64,000 bases of DNA. Origin: Bacillus mobilis (lineage in GTDB: Bacteria; Bacillota; Bacilli; Bacillales; Bacillaceae_G). Below, in pieces: positions 54,306-63,869 of the stretch (position 1 is the first letter of the stretch; each line of letters opens with the position of its first letter). The notes under the pieces are model-generated. The model was not told the DNA's origin, searched no databases, and was given only the letters and a program-made list of their open reading frames with translations. A program made the translations under genes and the position numbers. The DNA lies in NCBI RefSeq assembly GCF_001884045.1, contig NZ_MACF01000119.1, positions 62,001 through 126,000 of the forward strand, given 5' to 3'.

Positions 54306-55388
54306 ATGCTCGCTAATTATACTTCAGAGGAAATACTTCAAACATCTTATGAGGCAAAAATGATTTCATCAGGTAACAATTATCCAACTATAAAGATAAG
54401 TGGGACAAACCTTCAATACTTACTTGTCATGTTTCATCTTGGAATTGAGTCAAAGACAATAAAAACGAAACTAAATTGGACGAACGAAGAATTCGAAAAA
54501 CAATTACATGCATTAGAACTAGAAGGTTTGTTGAAAAAGATAGGAGAGAGCTACTATCCAACGTGTATGATTATAACAGTTAATGAAGGAAAAGAGTTGT
54601 ACAACCTATGTGAACCTTTAATTAAACCAACACTTAAAATCATTGAAAATTATTCAAATCAAATTGATGTTATTTCTAAAAGAATAGAGACGCTTAATCA
54701 TTTATGTAAAGAATCTTATAGTCTTTTACTATATAGTGGAGTGTTATTAGATTTTGGACAAATAAATAACATTGAAGGAAACTATTTAAAAAAGAAGCGA
54801 CCTTTAAGAAATAAGAAACGATATTATTATGCAATTCAAGAACAAGAACGAACAGATATAGAGGCTTTCGGGATGTATGGTAATACGTATTTAGATTTAG
54901 AAGAAGTTCAAATTGGTCTTTATGGAAATTCTCGATATTCAACATTAAATTTAATTACAGCAGATAACGAAACATTTGAAGAATATTTTCAAAACACTAA
55001 TATTGATATTAATTATAAGAAAAAGCAATTAGTAAAAGGTTTCGTAGCAGCAGATAGACAAATAGATTTACATTTAAATATAGTTTACGAAAAATTAGGT
55101 TTATATCAAAATTCACAACCTGTTATCCCTGTATTTAAATCAACAGACTTATCTATACTTAACGAAATTGCGAACACAATCAGTAAAGATTTAGTCTTAT
55201 TGTTTAAAGAAAACGATAAACCTTTAAAAGAATATTTTGTAAGCAGCAGATACTCAAAAGAAATAACTTATGAAGAGTTTTTTATCTGGTGGTATCACTT
55301 TTTCTATACAAAAGTAACTGAAGAATTAATAAAACAAGGTGTAATTAGAATCAGTTCTCATAAGAACCAGACATATATAATTTATTAA
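54306..55388 (+). CDS. unknown protein, possible winged-helix N-terminus
   Basis: 360 aa, no family recognised. Residues ~35-105 look like a winged-helix domain (IESKTIKTKLNWTNEEFEKQ; ELEGLLKKIGESYYPTC). A long helical middle follows (PTLKIIENYSNQIDVISKRI), then a mixed alpha/beta C-terminus ending HKNQTYIIY. No signal peptide or membrane helix. Rich in Asn, Lys, Tyr, like its endonuclease neighbour. It may be a regulator or part of an accessory unit brought in with the LAGLIDADG gene. Start ATG follows AAGGAGG. Confidence 0.7.
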   Translation: MLANYTSEEILQTSYEAKMISSGNNYPTIKISGTNLQYLLVMFHLGIESKTIKTKLNWTNEEFEKQLHALELEGLLKKIGESYYPTCMIITVNEGKELYNLCEPLIKPTLKIIENYSNQIDVISKRIETLNHLCKESYSLLLYSGVLLDFGQINNIEGNYLKKKRPLRNKKRYYYAIQEQERTDIEAFGMYGNTYLDLEEVQIGLYGNSRYSTLNLITADNETFEEYFQNTNIDINYKKKQLVKGFVAADRQIDLHLNIVYEKLGLYQNSQPVIPVFKSTDLSILNEIANTISKDLVLLFKENDKPLKEYFVSSRYSKEITYEEFFIWWYHFFYTKVTEELIKQGVIRISSHKNQTYIIY

Positions 55389-55424
55389 ATTTGACCTTCA
55401 TATAAGTAACAGGAGTGTATGTAT

Positions 55425-56012
55425 ATGACTGTTGTATGCTTAATTAGACATGGTGAAACTGAATGGAATGCTATTGGAAAGCTTCAAGGCCGTGAGAACA
55501 TTGATCTAAATAAAACCGGTAAGCAACAAGCCGAAAAATGCGGTTTGTATTTGCGCGAAAACCGATGGGATGTAATTATTTGTAGTCCTTTATCAAGAGC
55601 AAAACAAACAGCTGAAATCATAAATCAGTACATGTTAAAACCAGTTGAAATCATTGAAATGGAAAATTTTATAGAACGTGATTATGGTATGGCTTCAGGA
55701 TTAACGACAGAAGACCGGGTGAAAATGTTTCCAAATCGTAATTATACAAATCAAGAACCGAGAGAACTATTAAAAACAAGAATTATAACCGGTTTAAATA
55801 TAATTTTGAAAAAACATGCAAATAGTAATGTTATTTTAGTTACTCATAGTGCCGTCATAAATACAATTCTAGCTTTAATATCAAATAATGAAATTGGATC
55901 AGGAAAAACAAAACTTTTTACTGCCTGTATAAGTAGCATCTATTATAATCAAGAACAATGGAAAATACATAAATATAACAAAATTGATCATTTACAAACA
56001 GATAATCTATAA
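55425..56012 (+). CDS. histidine phosphatase family protein
   Basis: 195 aa. The phospho-histidine motif CLIRHGETEWNAIGKLQGRE is intact (RHG), with ICSPLSRAKQTAEII and the second His in ILVTHSAVINTIL. It resembles phosphoglycerate-mutase-like broad-range phosphatases (PhoE type). Cytoplasmic. The ATG at 55425 is preferred to an ATG two codons upstream on spacing to AGGAG. Confidence 0.88.
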   Translation: MTVVCLIRHGETEWNAIGKLQGRENIDLNKTGKQQAEKCGLYLRENRWDVIICSPLSRAKQTAEIINQYMLKPVEIIEMENFIERDYGMASGLTTEDRVKMFPNRNYTNQEPRELLKTRIITGLNIILKKHANSNVILVTHSAVINTILALISNNEIGSGKTKLFTACISSIYYNQEQWKIHKYNKIDHLQTDNL

Positions 56013-56047
56013 AATATATAGAAAGTACGATATAAAAGGAGAGAAGA

Positions 56048-56446
56048 ATCTCGCAAAAGAAATTTATCAATCCAGAAACGATGCCACCAACTTTTGGATA
56101 CTCACATATAGTCGAAGTTAGTAACGCGAAACGAACAATTTACATATCTGGACAAGTAGCGATTAATGCTGATGGTCAAATAGTTGGCGTTGGCGATTTA
56201 GCTACGCAAACGCGACAAGTATTCGAAAACCTCAAAAGTGCATTAGAAACTTCGGAATTAAAATTTAATGATGTAGTAAAATTAACATTTTTCTTAACAG
56301 ATATTTCTCAAATGGCCATTGTTAGAGATATACGAGATCAATACATTGATACTAAAAATCCACCAGCAAGTTCAGCTGTAGAAGTTAGTAAGTTAATTAA
56401 CGATAACTTATTAATTGAAATCGAAGCAATTGCTGTAGCAAACTAA
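56048..56446 (+). CDS. RidA family protein, apparent ATC start
   Basis: 132 aa if begun at ATC (56048). The sequence ISQKKFINPETMPPTFGYSH is the normal N-terminus of this RidA/YjgF type, and an AAAGGAG site sits 6 nt before the ATC where an ATG is expected. The first ATG (56081) lies inside the conserved part and lacks a site. RidA deaminates reactive enamine/imine intermediates; the Arg and Ser/Thr region DQYIDTKNPPASSAVEVSK is intact. Either a rare ATC start or a start-codon loss. Monocistronic with a terminator. Confidence 0.75.
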   Translation: MSQKKFINPETMPPTFGYSHIVEVSNAKRTIYISGQVAINADGQIVGVGDLATQTRQVFENLKSALETSELKFNDVVKLTFFLTDISQMAIVRDIRDQYIDTKNPPASSAVEVSKLINDNLLIEIEAIAVAN

Positions 56447-56474
56447 TTATAAAAACTTATTATGAATCATATCC

Positions 56475-56508
56475 ATGCAATTCATTTAAAATGAATTGCA
56501 TTTTTTAT
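56475..56508 (+). terminator. terminator
   Basis: ATGCAATTCAT (56475-56485) pairs with ATGAATTGCAT (56491-56501), then T6. Confidence 0.9.
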
Positions 56509-57090
<582 letters not shown>

Positions 57091-57093
57091 CAT

Positions 57094-57127
57094 AAAAAAA
57101 TCTCCCTTACCTTCAGGAAGATTTTTT
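57094..57127 (-). terminator. terminator (minus strand)
   Basis: A-rich and T-rich arms AAAAAAATCTCCCT / AGGAAGATTTTTT pair with one bulge. Downstream of the DUF1963 gene on the minus strand. Confidence 0.75.
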
Positions 57128-57155
57128 AACTTGCTAGTATTTCATTTCTATATTT

Positions 57156-57971
57156 TTAATAACAATCCCAATTGTAAATAACATTGGAAAAATCTAGATT
57201 TAATAAATCGTCTTTATTTATAAAGAAATTAGCAACACCAGAATCTCCCCACATAATATTTAATGAATCGTCTGTATCGATTTGTAGCAATAATACATCA
57301 TGTTGCTGGTATTTTTCTTCCCATTCTCTCGGATCTGTCTGTGTGAAAAATGGATAACCACCAATTTTATGCCCTTGATCTTTACATAAATCATCATACA
57401 GTTCGCCTAATTCTGTATTATTTTCTTCATCAACAATTTCTTCCCAATCAATTTCCTCACTAAACATCTTTTCAAATCGATAATCCCTTGGTGTTACTGG
57501 TTGATAACCTAATTCGAAATTTAATTTTGCTGCTTCGGGTATGATAAAGTCCTCTAATTCTAATGTGTTTAAATAACTAAAATCAGTAATAACATTATTT
57601 AAATCTTCTATAATTGTAGAATGATAAATAATTCGAAAGTCTTTTTGGGTTGTTGGATGGTCAAAATCTGCTCCGTAAAGCTCGTCATCAGCACTTACGA
57701 AAAATTGTAACATTCCCTTTTGAGGCATATATTCAACATGCGGCATTTCTTTAAAGTTTAGCTGCGCAAGTAACATCATAGGTTGTCCGTTTGAATCTTT
57801 AGGATGCTCTTGATCTATAGGTAAATACGGATAACCACCAAACTTACTCTCAAAAAGCGTTGTCTCTGCTAATGTTCCAGACACGTTTATATACGGTTGC
57901 ACACTTCCTTCTAAAATACTACGATACTGCTCTAGTTCTTTCGGAATGTGAAGTTGATACGTATTCTTCAT
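57156..57971 (-). CDS. DUF1963 (YwqG-like) protein
   Basis: 271 aa. The DUF1963 pattern is seen: FGGYPYLPIDQEHP, MLLAQLNF, and KIGGYPFFTQTDPREW, then LLLQIDTDDSLNIMWGDSG and VANFFIN. YwqG-like proteins of this type are cytoplasmic and associated with toxin-immunity or unknown roles. Start ATG follows GGGAGG. No toxin gene seen nearby. Confidence 0.85.
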   Translation of the reverse strand: MKNTYQLHIPKELEQYRSILEGSVQPYINVSGTLAETTLFESKFGGYPYLPIDQEHPKDSNGQPMMLLAQLNFKEMPHVEYMPQKGMLQFFVSADDELYGADFDHPTTQKDFRIIYHSTIIEDLNNVITDFSYLNTLELEDFIIPEAAKLNFELGYQPVTPRDYRFEKMFSEEIDWEEIVDEENNTELGELYDDLCKDQGHKIGGYPFFTQTDPREWEEKYQQHDVLLLQIDTDDSLNIMWGDSGVANFFINKDDLLNLDFSNVIYNWDCY

Positions 57972-58049
57972 TACATTTGCCTCCCTTTAATAATGAATTG
58001 AAAATGCCTTGTTTAATTATATAGCAAGAGATAGTTTCATTGAAAATTG

Positions 58050-58457
58050 TTAAAAGTCCGTTTTCACCCTTGTTTTTTGCGCACTTGGTGGACAAAGTAA
58101 GTTATGTTCTAAAACCTTTTTATTAATAGTCCGAATTAAATCCGCTGCTTCTGCAGTATTTGTATTTTCTTTTAGCCTTTCTTTTAAATCATCAATTTCC
58201 TTTGAAAGCTCAATCCACCTAGGTAAAACATGATTATTCTTTAACGTTCTATACAGTTGCTTTTCAGGATTGTACGAAAGGTCTTTATCTAGATTTAGAG
58301 GCTTCCCTTTACCAGGCATATTATCAAAAGACCCTTTCTTTTCTGCTTCTTTAACGATAGAACTAATATGATCCTCATACGTAAAGGACCAAACTTTCTC
58401 ATCTTTTACTAAAATCTCTTGTTTTTTTAGTTTTTTATCTAGTTCTTCTTGATTCAT
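58050..58457 (-). CDS. DUF1992 (YhdN/DnaJ-C28-like) protein
   Basis: 135 aa. The DUF1992 core is visible: SSIVKEAEKKGSFDNMPGKG then KPLNLDKD, and LPRWIELSKEID. It is the same domain as in DnaJ-C28 proteins but without a J-domain. Function unknown. Start ATG follows AAGGAGAG. 22 nt downstream of the esterase pseudogene, so they may be one transcript. Confidence 0.85.
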   Translation of the reverse strand: MNQEELDKKLKKQEILVKDEKVWSFTYEDHISSIVKEAEKKGSFDNMPGKGKPLNLDKDLSYNPEKQLYRTLKNNHVLPRWIELSKEIDDLKERLKENTNTAEAADLIRTINKKVLEHNLLCPPSAQKTRVKTDF

Positions 58458-58479
58458 AGATTCTCTCTCCTTTTTATTT

Positions 58480-59675
58480 TTATAGTGTGTTTTTTGTAAG
58501 TTTTAAAGCTTTCAACCCGTCAAATAACTTTTCTCGCCACCAAATGCCGTCATGACCGCCTTGGAACTCTTCATAAGTAATTTGGTATCGTTTTCTTTTA
58601 AAGCTTTATATAGGCGTCTATTAGCTGTTAAAAGAGGTTCGTTTTCAATCTCTCCAGCTGCTATATAAAAATGAGGTTGAGTTGCATTTGGACCAATAGT
58701 TGAAATTTGATTTTCAATCGAAGGAATTTTATTTTCATGACCATCTTTTTTCCAATGAATGGATCCAGACATTGACAACACGTTTCCGAAAATGTGTGGA
58801 TTTTGAAGCGCTGCATAACAAGCTGCTAAGCCACCAAGACTGAACCCAGCAATTGTTGTATGTTTCGCTTCTTGATGCACACGATACTTCGCCTGAATCC
58901 ATGGAAGTAATTCCTCTGTTAAAAATGTATTCATTTTATCGTTATAAGTTAGCTCTTCTAGCCGATCAACAGGATCTATTGCAACAGCAATACAAGATGG
59001 GATTTCTTTTTCGTGAATTAAATAATTGAGTGTTCTTGCGATTGAAAAGTCATTAATGAATGAATTCCCATCAAATACAATGAGAAGTTCTTGAAGGTGT
59101 GAAATGTGAGAATAATCATGAGGCGTATAAACATGAATTTTACGTGTATTATTTAAATTTAAATTATGAAAAGAATATGTTTCAATTTTGCCAGGTGGAT
59201 AATGGTTTGAAGGAAAACGACTGCTATACTGCACTTCCATGCCTATGTTTAACACAGACGCTTTATGGGCGCCTTCTCCAAATGTATTTCTATTAAATTG
59301 GTCTAGTTCGTACTGTTCACTACGCTTTATCCAATCATTTTCGAAAACATCGTTTACTGAAAAATAGTACGTTGAAATAAAACTCTTATCCGTCCTAAAC
59401 GTCGCATACCAAATATCTGTCTGTAACAATCGTTTTAATTGATTTACAGACAGATCCCAACCAGGAAAACTACCGAATACATAAACGTTTTCAGTTTTTC
59501 GATCCCCTAACCAAATATACGTTATATGCCTATACTTATTATCTAGAGGACATTGTTCTATTAGTGGCGTATGATTCGACTTTATTTCATGCAAAAAAGT
59601 ATAAAAAGCTTTCTCGTTTCCATTCTTTAATTGATTATTAAGCTCCTCTAACTTAGGACTAATTATTGAAGTCAC
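58480..59675 (-). pseudogene. alpha/beta hydrolase (Fes/enterochelin-esterase-like), frameshifted near C-terminus
   Basis: The open frame (59675-58512, 387 aa) has an N-terminal sugar-binding-like part (HITYIWLGDRKTENVYVFGS) and the esterase domain with nucleophile IAGFSLGGLAACYAAL. It ends in the unrelated SSKAVMTAFGGEKSYLTG. From about 58580 a second frame gives the family's ending: ITYEEFQGGHDGIWWREKLF then DGLKAL, up to a stop at 58480. One A seems deleted in an AAATT run. The lost part contains the catalytic His (GGHDG), so the product is likely inactive. The start is GTG behind AAAGGAGG. Confidence 0.8.
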
Positions 59676-59754
59676 CCATCTTCCTCCTTTGTATTTCTTT
59701 TCACTAGATTGCTTTTATAAAATTTAGGATTAGGATGTTATGTATTTAGATGAG

Positions 59755-60120
59755 TTATTTATTAGAAAGTTTATCAATTGCTTGAATAGAAAGTTCCAAT
59801 GCTTTTATCCGTCTTGTTAAAAGTGTTCTTTGAGGACTTCCAGCTTTAGACTTATCATAGGCCCTCTCTATTGATGGAAGTAAACCAGCAAGGACATTAC
59901 GAGCTTCTTCTAACTCTTCTTGACTATACTGGTGACTTTCTTGATTCCAAACGTTTTCTAGTACTGCTAACCCTACACAAACGGCTTTAAGTCGTTTTTT
60001 TACTAATGTAGTATTGGCACCTTTTTCAGTCATCTGTAATAGTGCGTTTTCAAGTTTACGAATTGTTGATTGTAAAGATTTTATTGATTCCAATTTATCT
60101 ATATTTGATACGTTATCCAT
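59755..60120 (-). CDS. unknown helical protein
   Basis: 121 aa, no family recognised. Nearly all alpha-helical with a heptad-like pattern (KLESIKSLQSTIRKLENALL; TLLTRRIKALELSIQAIDKL). Conserved-looking basic and leucine-rich helices suggest a small bundle. No cysteines beyond one, no membrane helix. The ATG at 60120 follows AAGGGA; upstream in-frame codons lack homology-like content. Single gene. Confidence 0.65.
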   Translation of the reverse strand: MDNVSNIDKLESIKSLQSTIRKLENALLQMTEKGANTTLVKKRLKAVCVGLAVLENVWNQESHQYSQEELEEARNVLAGLLPSIERAYDKSKAGSPQRTLLTRRIKALELSIQAIDKLSNK

Positions 60121-60342
60121 TTTAATGTTGTCCCTTCTAGTTTTGTTATTGATAAAATAAGCACTTAATTTTACTCGAAATATTTTAACATAAATAACAA
60201 ACTTTATTTGAGTTGGACAATGCATTAACGGAATACAATCGTTAAATGTCTCTCTCCTCCCTTACATCATTCTATAAGTACTTCTTTCTGCACATTAAAA
60301 TCCCTATATAAACAAGTTATAAATATTGTCTTTTTTATGAAC

Positions 60343-60378
60343 AAAAAACGCACAAGCAGAATAACTTGTACGTTTTGA
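60343..60378 (-). terminator. terminator (minus strand)
   Basis: AAAACGCACAAG and CTTGTACGTTTT pair with one mismatch (60345-60356 with 60365-60376). Confidence 0.75.
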
Positions 60379-60381
60379 TTT

Positions 60382-60753
60382 TTATTCAGTAAGATAATAT
60401 AGTAATAGTCTTCGGGTCTTCTCACAATTCATGAAATCTCTATACAAAACGGGATACTTTACAATTTCTGATTCTATAGAACGATATTGTGGAAACCATT
60501 CAAAAAACGATTTCCTTAGCCACTTTATTTGCTGATACGTAATGTTCTGTTCGTCTCCATTTAGTACAGAACTTAAAGTGCCTGCTGTATGCATCCAATA
60601 ATGATTAAAATCAGCATTTATATAGTCATCTTCGGTAAATTTACTTTTTAAATCTCGCTGCAATTTTCCTATAGCACGATACGGGAACGGTTTATGCAAT
60701 GCACTATGCATTTTCTGTAATTCATTAAAAATAATCTTTTTACCTAATAGCAA
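60382..60753 (-). CDS. YxiJ-like family protein
   Basis: 123 aa resembling B. subtilis YxiJ: KPFPYRAIGKLQRDLKSKF, NADFNHYWMHTAGTLSSVL and WLRKSFFEWFPQY. YxiJ lies next to a contact-dependent toxin system in B. subtilis, and related proteins are often immunity-like. Starts at TTG behind AAAGGGA, 15 nt after the patatin gene, so the two are cotranscribed. No toxin gene is adjacent. Confidence 0.75.
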   Translation of the reverse strand: MLLGKKIIFNELQKMHSALHKPFPYRAIGKLQRDLKSKFTEDDYINADFNHYWMHTAGTLSSVLNGDEQNITYQQIKWLRKSFFEWFPQYRSIESEIVKYPVLYRDFMNCEKTRRLLLYYLTE

Positions 60754-60768
60754 CTTTCCATCCCTTTA

Positions 60769-61617
60769 TTACTCTATCCAACTTAATAATTTTTCATAAT
60801 GATATTGAGCATCTGTATAGCCGAGATTATATAAATTAACGAGTTTTTCTTTATTTCTTTCTATTCCGCTTATAGGAAGCTGTACGCTAGGCTGAATGAC
60901 ATAAAAGTTGTTTTTTTGTTCTTTATGATTCATATAAGATATCGTCCCATTATAAAAACGATAATGTTCTACTAAAGATTCTGCGATATTCGGGTATTTT
61001 CTATATAACATTTTAGCCAGACCTGAAAATTTGTTACGCTGCTTCTCATATCCTTCTGGCTTTGTCATAATCACAACGTTCTTTTGATAACCATCAGTTT
61101 GCGCTTTTAGAACCGGTATAGGATCTATAATCCCTCCATCTAGTAATTTTCGATTATCATAATCTACAGCAGGTGCTATAAACGGGACAGAGCTTGATGC
61201 ACGAATGATTTTTAAAATATCATTTCCATGTTCTGTTTTATTGTAATAAACTGCTTTTCCTGAATCACAATCAGTCGTTCCTATGACAAACTGTTCACTT
61301 GAGTTTAAGAAAGTTTGAAAATCAAATGGAACAATATGATTAGGCACCTCATCAAATAAAAAGTCCATTCCAAATAATTCACGTTTTCGGATCAAATTTC
61401 GATAAGATATATATCGGTGATCTGATACTAGCTCTGTATTTACTTTTTTATTTCTTCCTTGTTGGCGTGATAAATAAGTGGCTCCCATACAGGCTCCAGC
61501 GGATACGCCGACTACATAAGGAAAGTATAAGTTCTTTTCCATAAAATATTCGAGTACTCCCGCAGTATATAACCCTTTCATTCCTCCGCCCTCTAATACT
61601 AAACCGATATTTTTCAT
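60769..61617 (-). CDS. patatin-like phospholipase
   Basis: 282 aa. The patatin signature: GGGMKGLYTAGVLEYFME (oxyanion hole), GVSAGACMGATY with the catalytic Ser in GxSxG, and the DGG motif with the catalytic Asp in LLDGGIIDPIP. It hydrolyses phospholipid acyl chains; bacterial homologues include YchK/RssA types. No signal peptide. Start ATG follows GAGGGA. Confidence 0.9.
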   Translation of the reverse strand: MKNIGLVLEGGGMKGLYTAGVLEYFMEKNLYFPYVVGVSAGACMGATYLSRQQGRNKKVNTELVSDHRYISYRNLIRKRELFGMDFLFDEVPNHIVPFDFQTFLNSSEQFVIGTTDCDSGKAVYYNKTEHGNDILKIIRASSSVPFIAPAVDYDNRKLLDGGIIDPIPVLKAQTDGYQKNVVIMTKPEGYEKQRNKFSGLAKMLYRKYPNIAESLVEHYRFYNGTISYMNHKEQKNNFYVIQPSVQLPISGIERNKEKLVNLYNLGYTDAQYHYEKLLSWIE

Positions 61618-61795
61618 GCTATATCCCTCTGCTTCTTTTTTCTTACTTACATATTAGCACAAGATTTTAAGATGAGGTTATAAAAACACTTGCAACTATA
61701 ACCAGAAACTACTAAAGCAATGACATAATTTCTTAGTAAATAACATGGTACAATATAAGTAACACTATCCATAAATAATGGAGGAGGAATTTTAT

Positions 61796-62173
61796 ATGGG
61801 TTTATTTAGCGGTATTTTAGGAAATGCATCAAATGCGAGTACAGAAAGTGTAGAACGTGATTTAGAAAAGATTATGCTAGACGATGAGAAAGTTGAGCAT
61901 GCTTATAAATTAATTCGTGATTTAATCGTATTTACAAACCGTCGTCTTATTTTAGTAGATAAACAAGGGATATCTGGTAAAAAAACAGAGTATCATTCAA
62001 TTCCTTATAAAAGCATTACACAATTTAGCATTGAAACAGCTGGGCATTTCGATTTAGATGCTGAGCTAAAAATTTGGGTATCTAGTTTGAGTACGCCAAT
62101 TACGAAAGAATTTAAAGGTGACGATAGTGTTTTAAGCATTCAAAAAGCGTTAGTAACATATACGACAAAATAA
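61796..62173 (+). CDS. bacterial PH domain protein (YvbH-like)
   Basis: 125 aa. It begins MGLFSGILGNASNASTESV and continues with a PH-like fold: YKLIRDLIVFTNRRLILVDK and KKTEYHSIPYKSITQFSIET. This is the bPH family common in Bacillus. Cytoplasmic. The ATG at 61796 follows GGAGGAGG; an ATG at 61778 overlaps that site. Function unknown. Confidence 0.85.
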   Translation: MGLFSGILGNASNASTESVERDLEKIMLDDEKVEHAYKLIRDLIVFTNRRLILVDKQGISGKKTEYHSIPYKSITQFSIETAGHFDLDAELKIWVSSLSTPITKEFKGDDSVLSIQKALVTYTTK

Positions 62174-62270
62174 CGTCTTTTTGTATGTTTATTCACATCT
62201 GAAATTACTAACCCGAGTATTTTGGAAGAATATGCATTGAATTTGTATATTTAATCTTAAATAACATAAA

Positions 62271-62305
62271 AAGGTAAAGCGTATTTTAAATGCTTTACCT
62301 TTCTT
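62271..62305. terminator. bidirectional terminator
   Basis: AAGGTAAAGC (62271-62280) pairs with GCTTTACCTT (62292-62301). It overlaps the stop codon of the minus-strand GNAT gene. Confidence 0.8.
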
Positions 62306-62768
62306 TTTTGTAATAAATAAGTGTAGTTTTATCATTTAATTTCTTTATTATTTCCGTTCTTTTATACCCCATCTTTTCGTATAGAAAACAATTTCTTTCT
62401 TCTTCTAAAATCGTAGCAAGTTCAAAACTCCGTACTTCTGGAAACATCTTTTCAATTAGAATAAGTACCTTCTGAGCGATTCCTTTCCCTTGATAGTTTG
62501 GATGAATGAACATTGGACTAATCCAAAATTTATATGGTATTTCTTTTTGAGATATACATATCGCTCCAACAAGATTAGAATCTATTATGATCTTATAATA
62601 GTTACTGCTGGGATTATTTATCCTTAAAATAGTTTTTTCAATGAATTCATTTGCTGGATTTGTATTATAGTCTTTATATTTATTTAATAAAGGGTTAAAT
62701 GAGTCTTTTTGCATTTGAAATAAAACTGCTGCATCATTTTCTATCGCCTTCTTTAAACTAATCTCCAT
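62295..62768 (-). CDS. GNAT family N-acetyltransferase
   Basis: 157 aa. Acetyl-CoA motif MFIHPNYQGKGIAQKVLILI and ending CFLYEKMGYKRTE. The start lies 1 nt after the stop of the bstA-like gene (TAA-C-ATG), so translation is coupled and no separate site is visible. Substrate unknown. Confidence 0.85.
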   Translation of the reverse strand: MEISLKKAIENDAAVLFQMQKDSFNPLLNKYKDYNTNPANEFIEKTILRINNPSSNYYKIIIDSNLVGAICISQKEIPYKFWISPMFIHPNYQGKGIAQKVLILIEKMFPEVRSFELATILEEERNCFLYEKMGYKRTEIIKKLNDKTTLIYYKKER

Positions 62769-62769
62769 G

Positions 62770-63291
62770 TTACCAATTTAGTCGTTTTCTTAATGAAGTT
62801 ATATGAGCAGTATGATGACGTCCGTGCCATGCATATAGTCCAATTGCAGCAGCAAGTTTTGTTTCACCGGTATCTGGATGGTTAAATGTCTTTTCTAAAT
62901 CTTCCAGTTCTAGAGAATATAAAAGGTTAACCCATCTTTTATGTAATGAATCTAACATTACTAGTGAAACATCTACTGGTAATTTAGAATCAGGTAGTTC
63001 TGCCCACTTCTCTTCTTTATATGGTTTAATCGTTGGATTCTTTTCTGTTAGTGCTAATTTAAAACGTATGTAGCTGTTCATATGGCTATCAACAACGTGA
63101 TGTACAACTTGACGTACTGTCCATCCACCAACTCGATACGGTGTGTCTAACTGCTTCTGATCTAAATCTTTGATTGCCTTTGTTAGTTCATCAGGTAAAT
63201 CTTCAATTTCTTGAATCCATGTATCAATCATTTCTTCAGTTATAGGACGTTTGTAAGTAAATTGGCCAATTGGATAACGTAAATCATTCAT
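62770..63291 (-). CDS. bstA: DinB-type bacillithiol transferase-like protein (YfiT/BstA)
   Basis: 173 aa. The three metal-binding histidines of YfiT-type proteins are visible: [19 protein letters not shown] and [12 protein letters not shown]. The sequence [20 protein letters not shown] matches BstA/YfiT closely. BstA conjugates bacillithiol to electrophiles such as antibiotics. Start ATG at 63291 follows AAGGGGG; an earlier ATG at 63345 is weaker. Its 5' end overlaps the shifted end of the upstream acetyltransferase. Confidence 0.88.
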   Translation of the reverse strand: MNDLRYPIGQFTYKRPITEEMIDTWIQEIEDLPDELTKAIKDLDQKQLDTPYRVGGWTVRQVVHHVVDSHMNSYIRFKLALTEKNPTIKPYKEEKWAELPDSKLPVDVSLVMLDSLHKRWVNLLYSLELEDLEKTFNHPDTGETKLAAAIGLYAWHGRHHTAHITSLRKRLNW

Positions 63292-63806
63292 GAATAAGTC
63301 CCCCTTATTATAAGCGCGAAGTATTTCTCCATATATAATGTACAAACTTCACATGTTCCCCGTTTAATTCTACAGAATTTGTATCTGCTTCGTTTTACAA
63401 TTTGTGATGCGAGATTATTAGTAGTTGTTTTAGCAAGAACTTCATTAATTTCATTATTTTTCGCTACTTTTAACACTAATTGTACAGCTGCTGTTGCAAC
63501 TCCTTTTTTAGTAAACTTTTCTCCGACTCGATACCCTAACGAGCTACTTCGAGTTTCCGTATCTATATTTACTAAATTTATTCGTCCTACAATTTCTTTT
63601 TCTTCATTACGAATTAAATAGAAATAAGAATCTCCATCCGCTTGTTCTATTAATAAATCATCTAGTAGTTTTTGAAAATATTCAAAATCAAAATATTGCG
63701 AGCCACGATTTGGTACCATTGTTTCAAAAAAAGATTTATTCGTAAGTTCAAACGTAAATAAATCTTTCGCATCGTGTTTCTTTAATTGTTCTATATATAT
63801 TTTCAT
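63288..63806 (-). pseudogene. RimJ-type GNAT acetyltransferase with frameshifted C-terminus
   Basis: The frame from 63806 starts KIYIEQLKKHDAKDLFTFEL and has the GNAT motif GYRVGEKFTKKGVATAAVQL. After NNLASQIV the sequence ([20 protein letters not shown]) is not family-like. In another frame from about 63375 the genomic DNA encodes [19 protein letters not shown], the normal RimJ/RimL ending, stopping at 63308. One extra base (or substitution pair) near 63373-63377 would restore it. As read, the protein runs to 63288 and overlaps bstA. Probably inactive. Confidence 0.8.
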
Positions 63807-63869
63807 CTCGCTTACCCCTTCTATATCTACTAACTGTTATATATTCTTTTTTAATCAACTATTTTCCTT

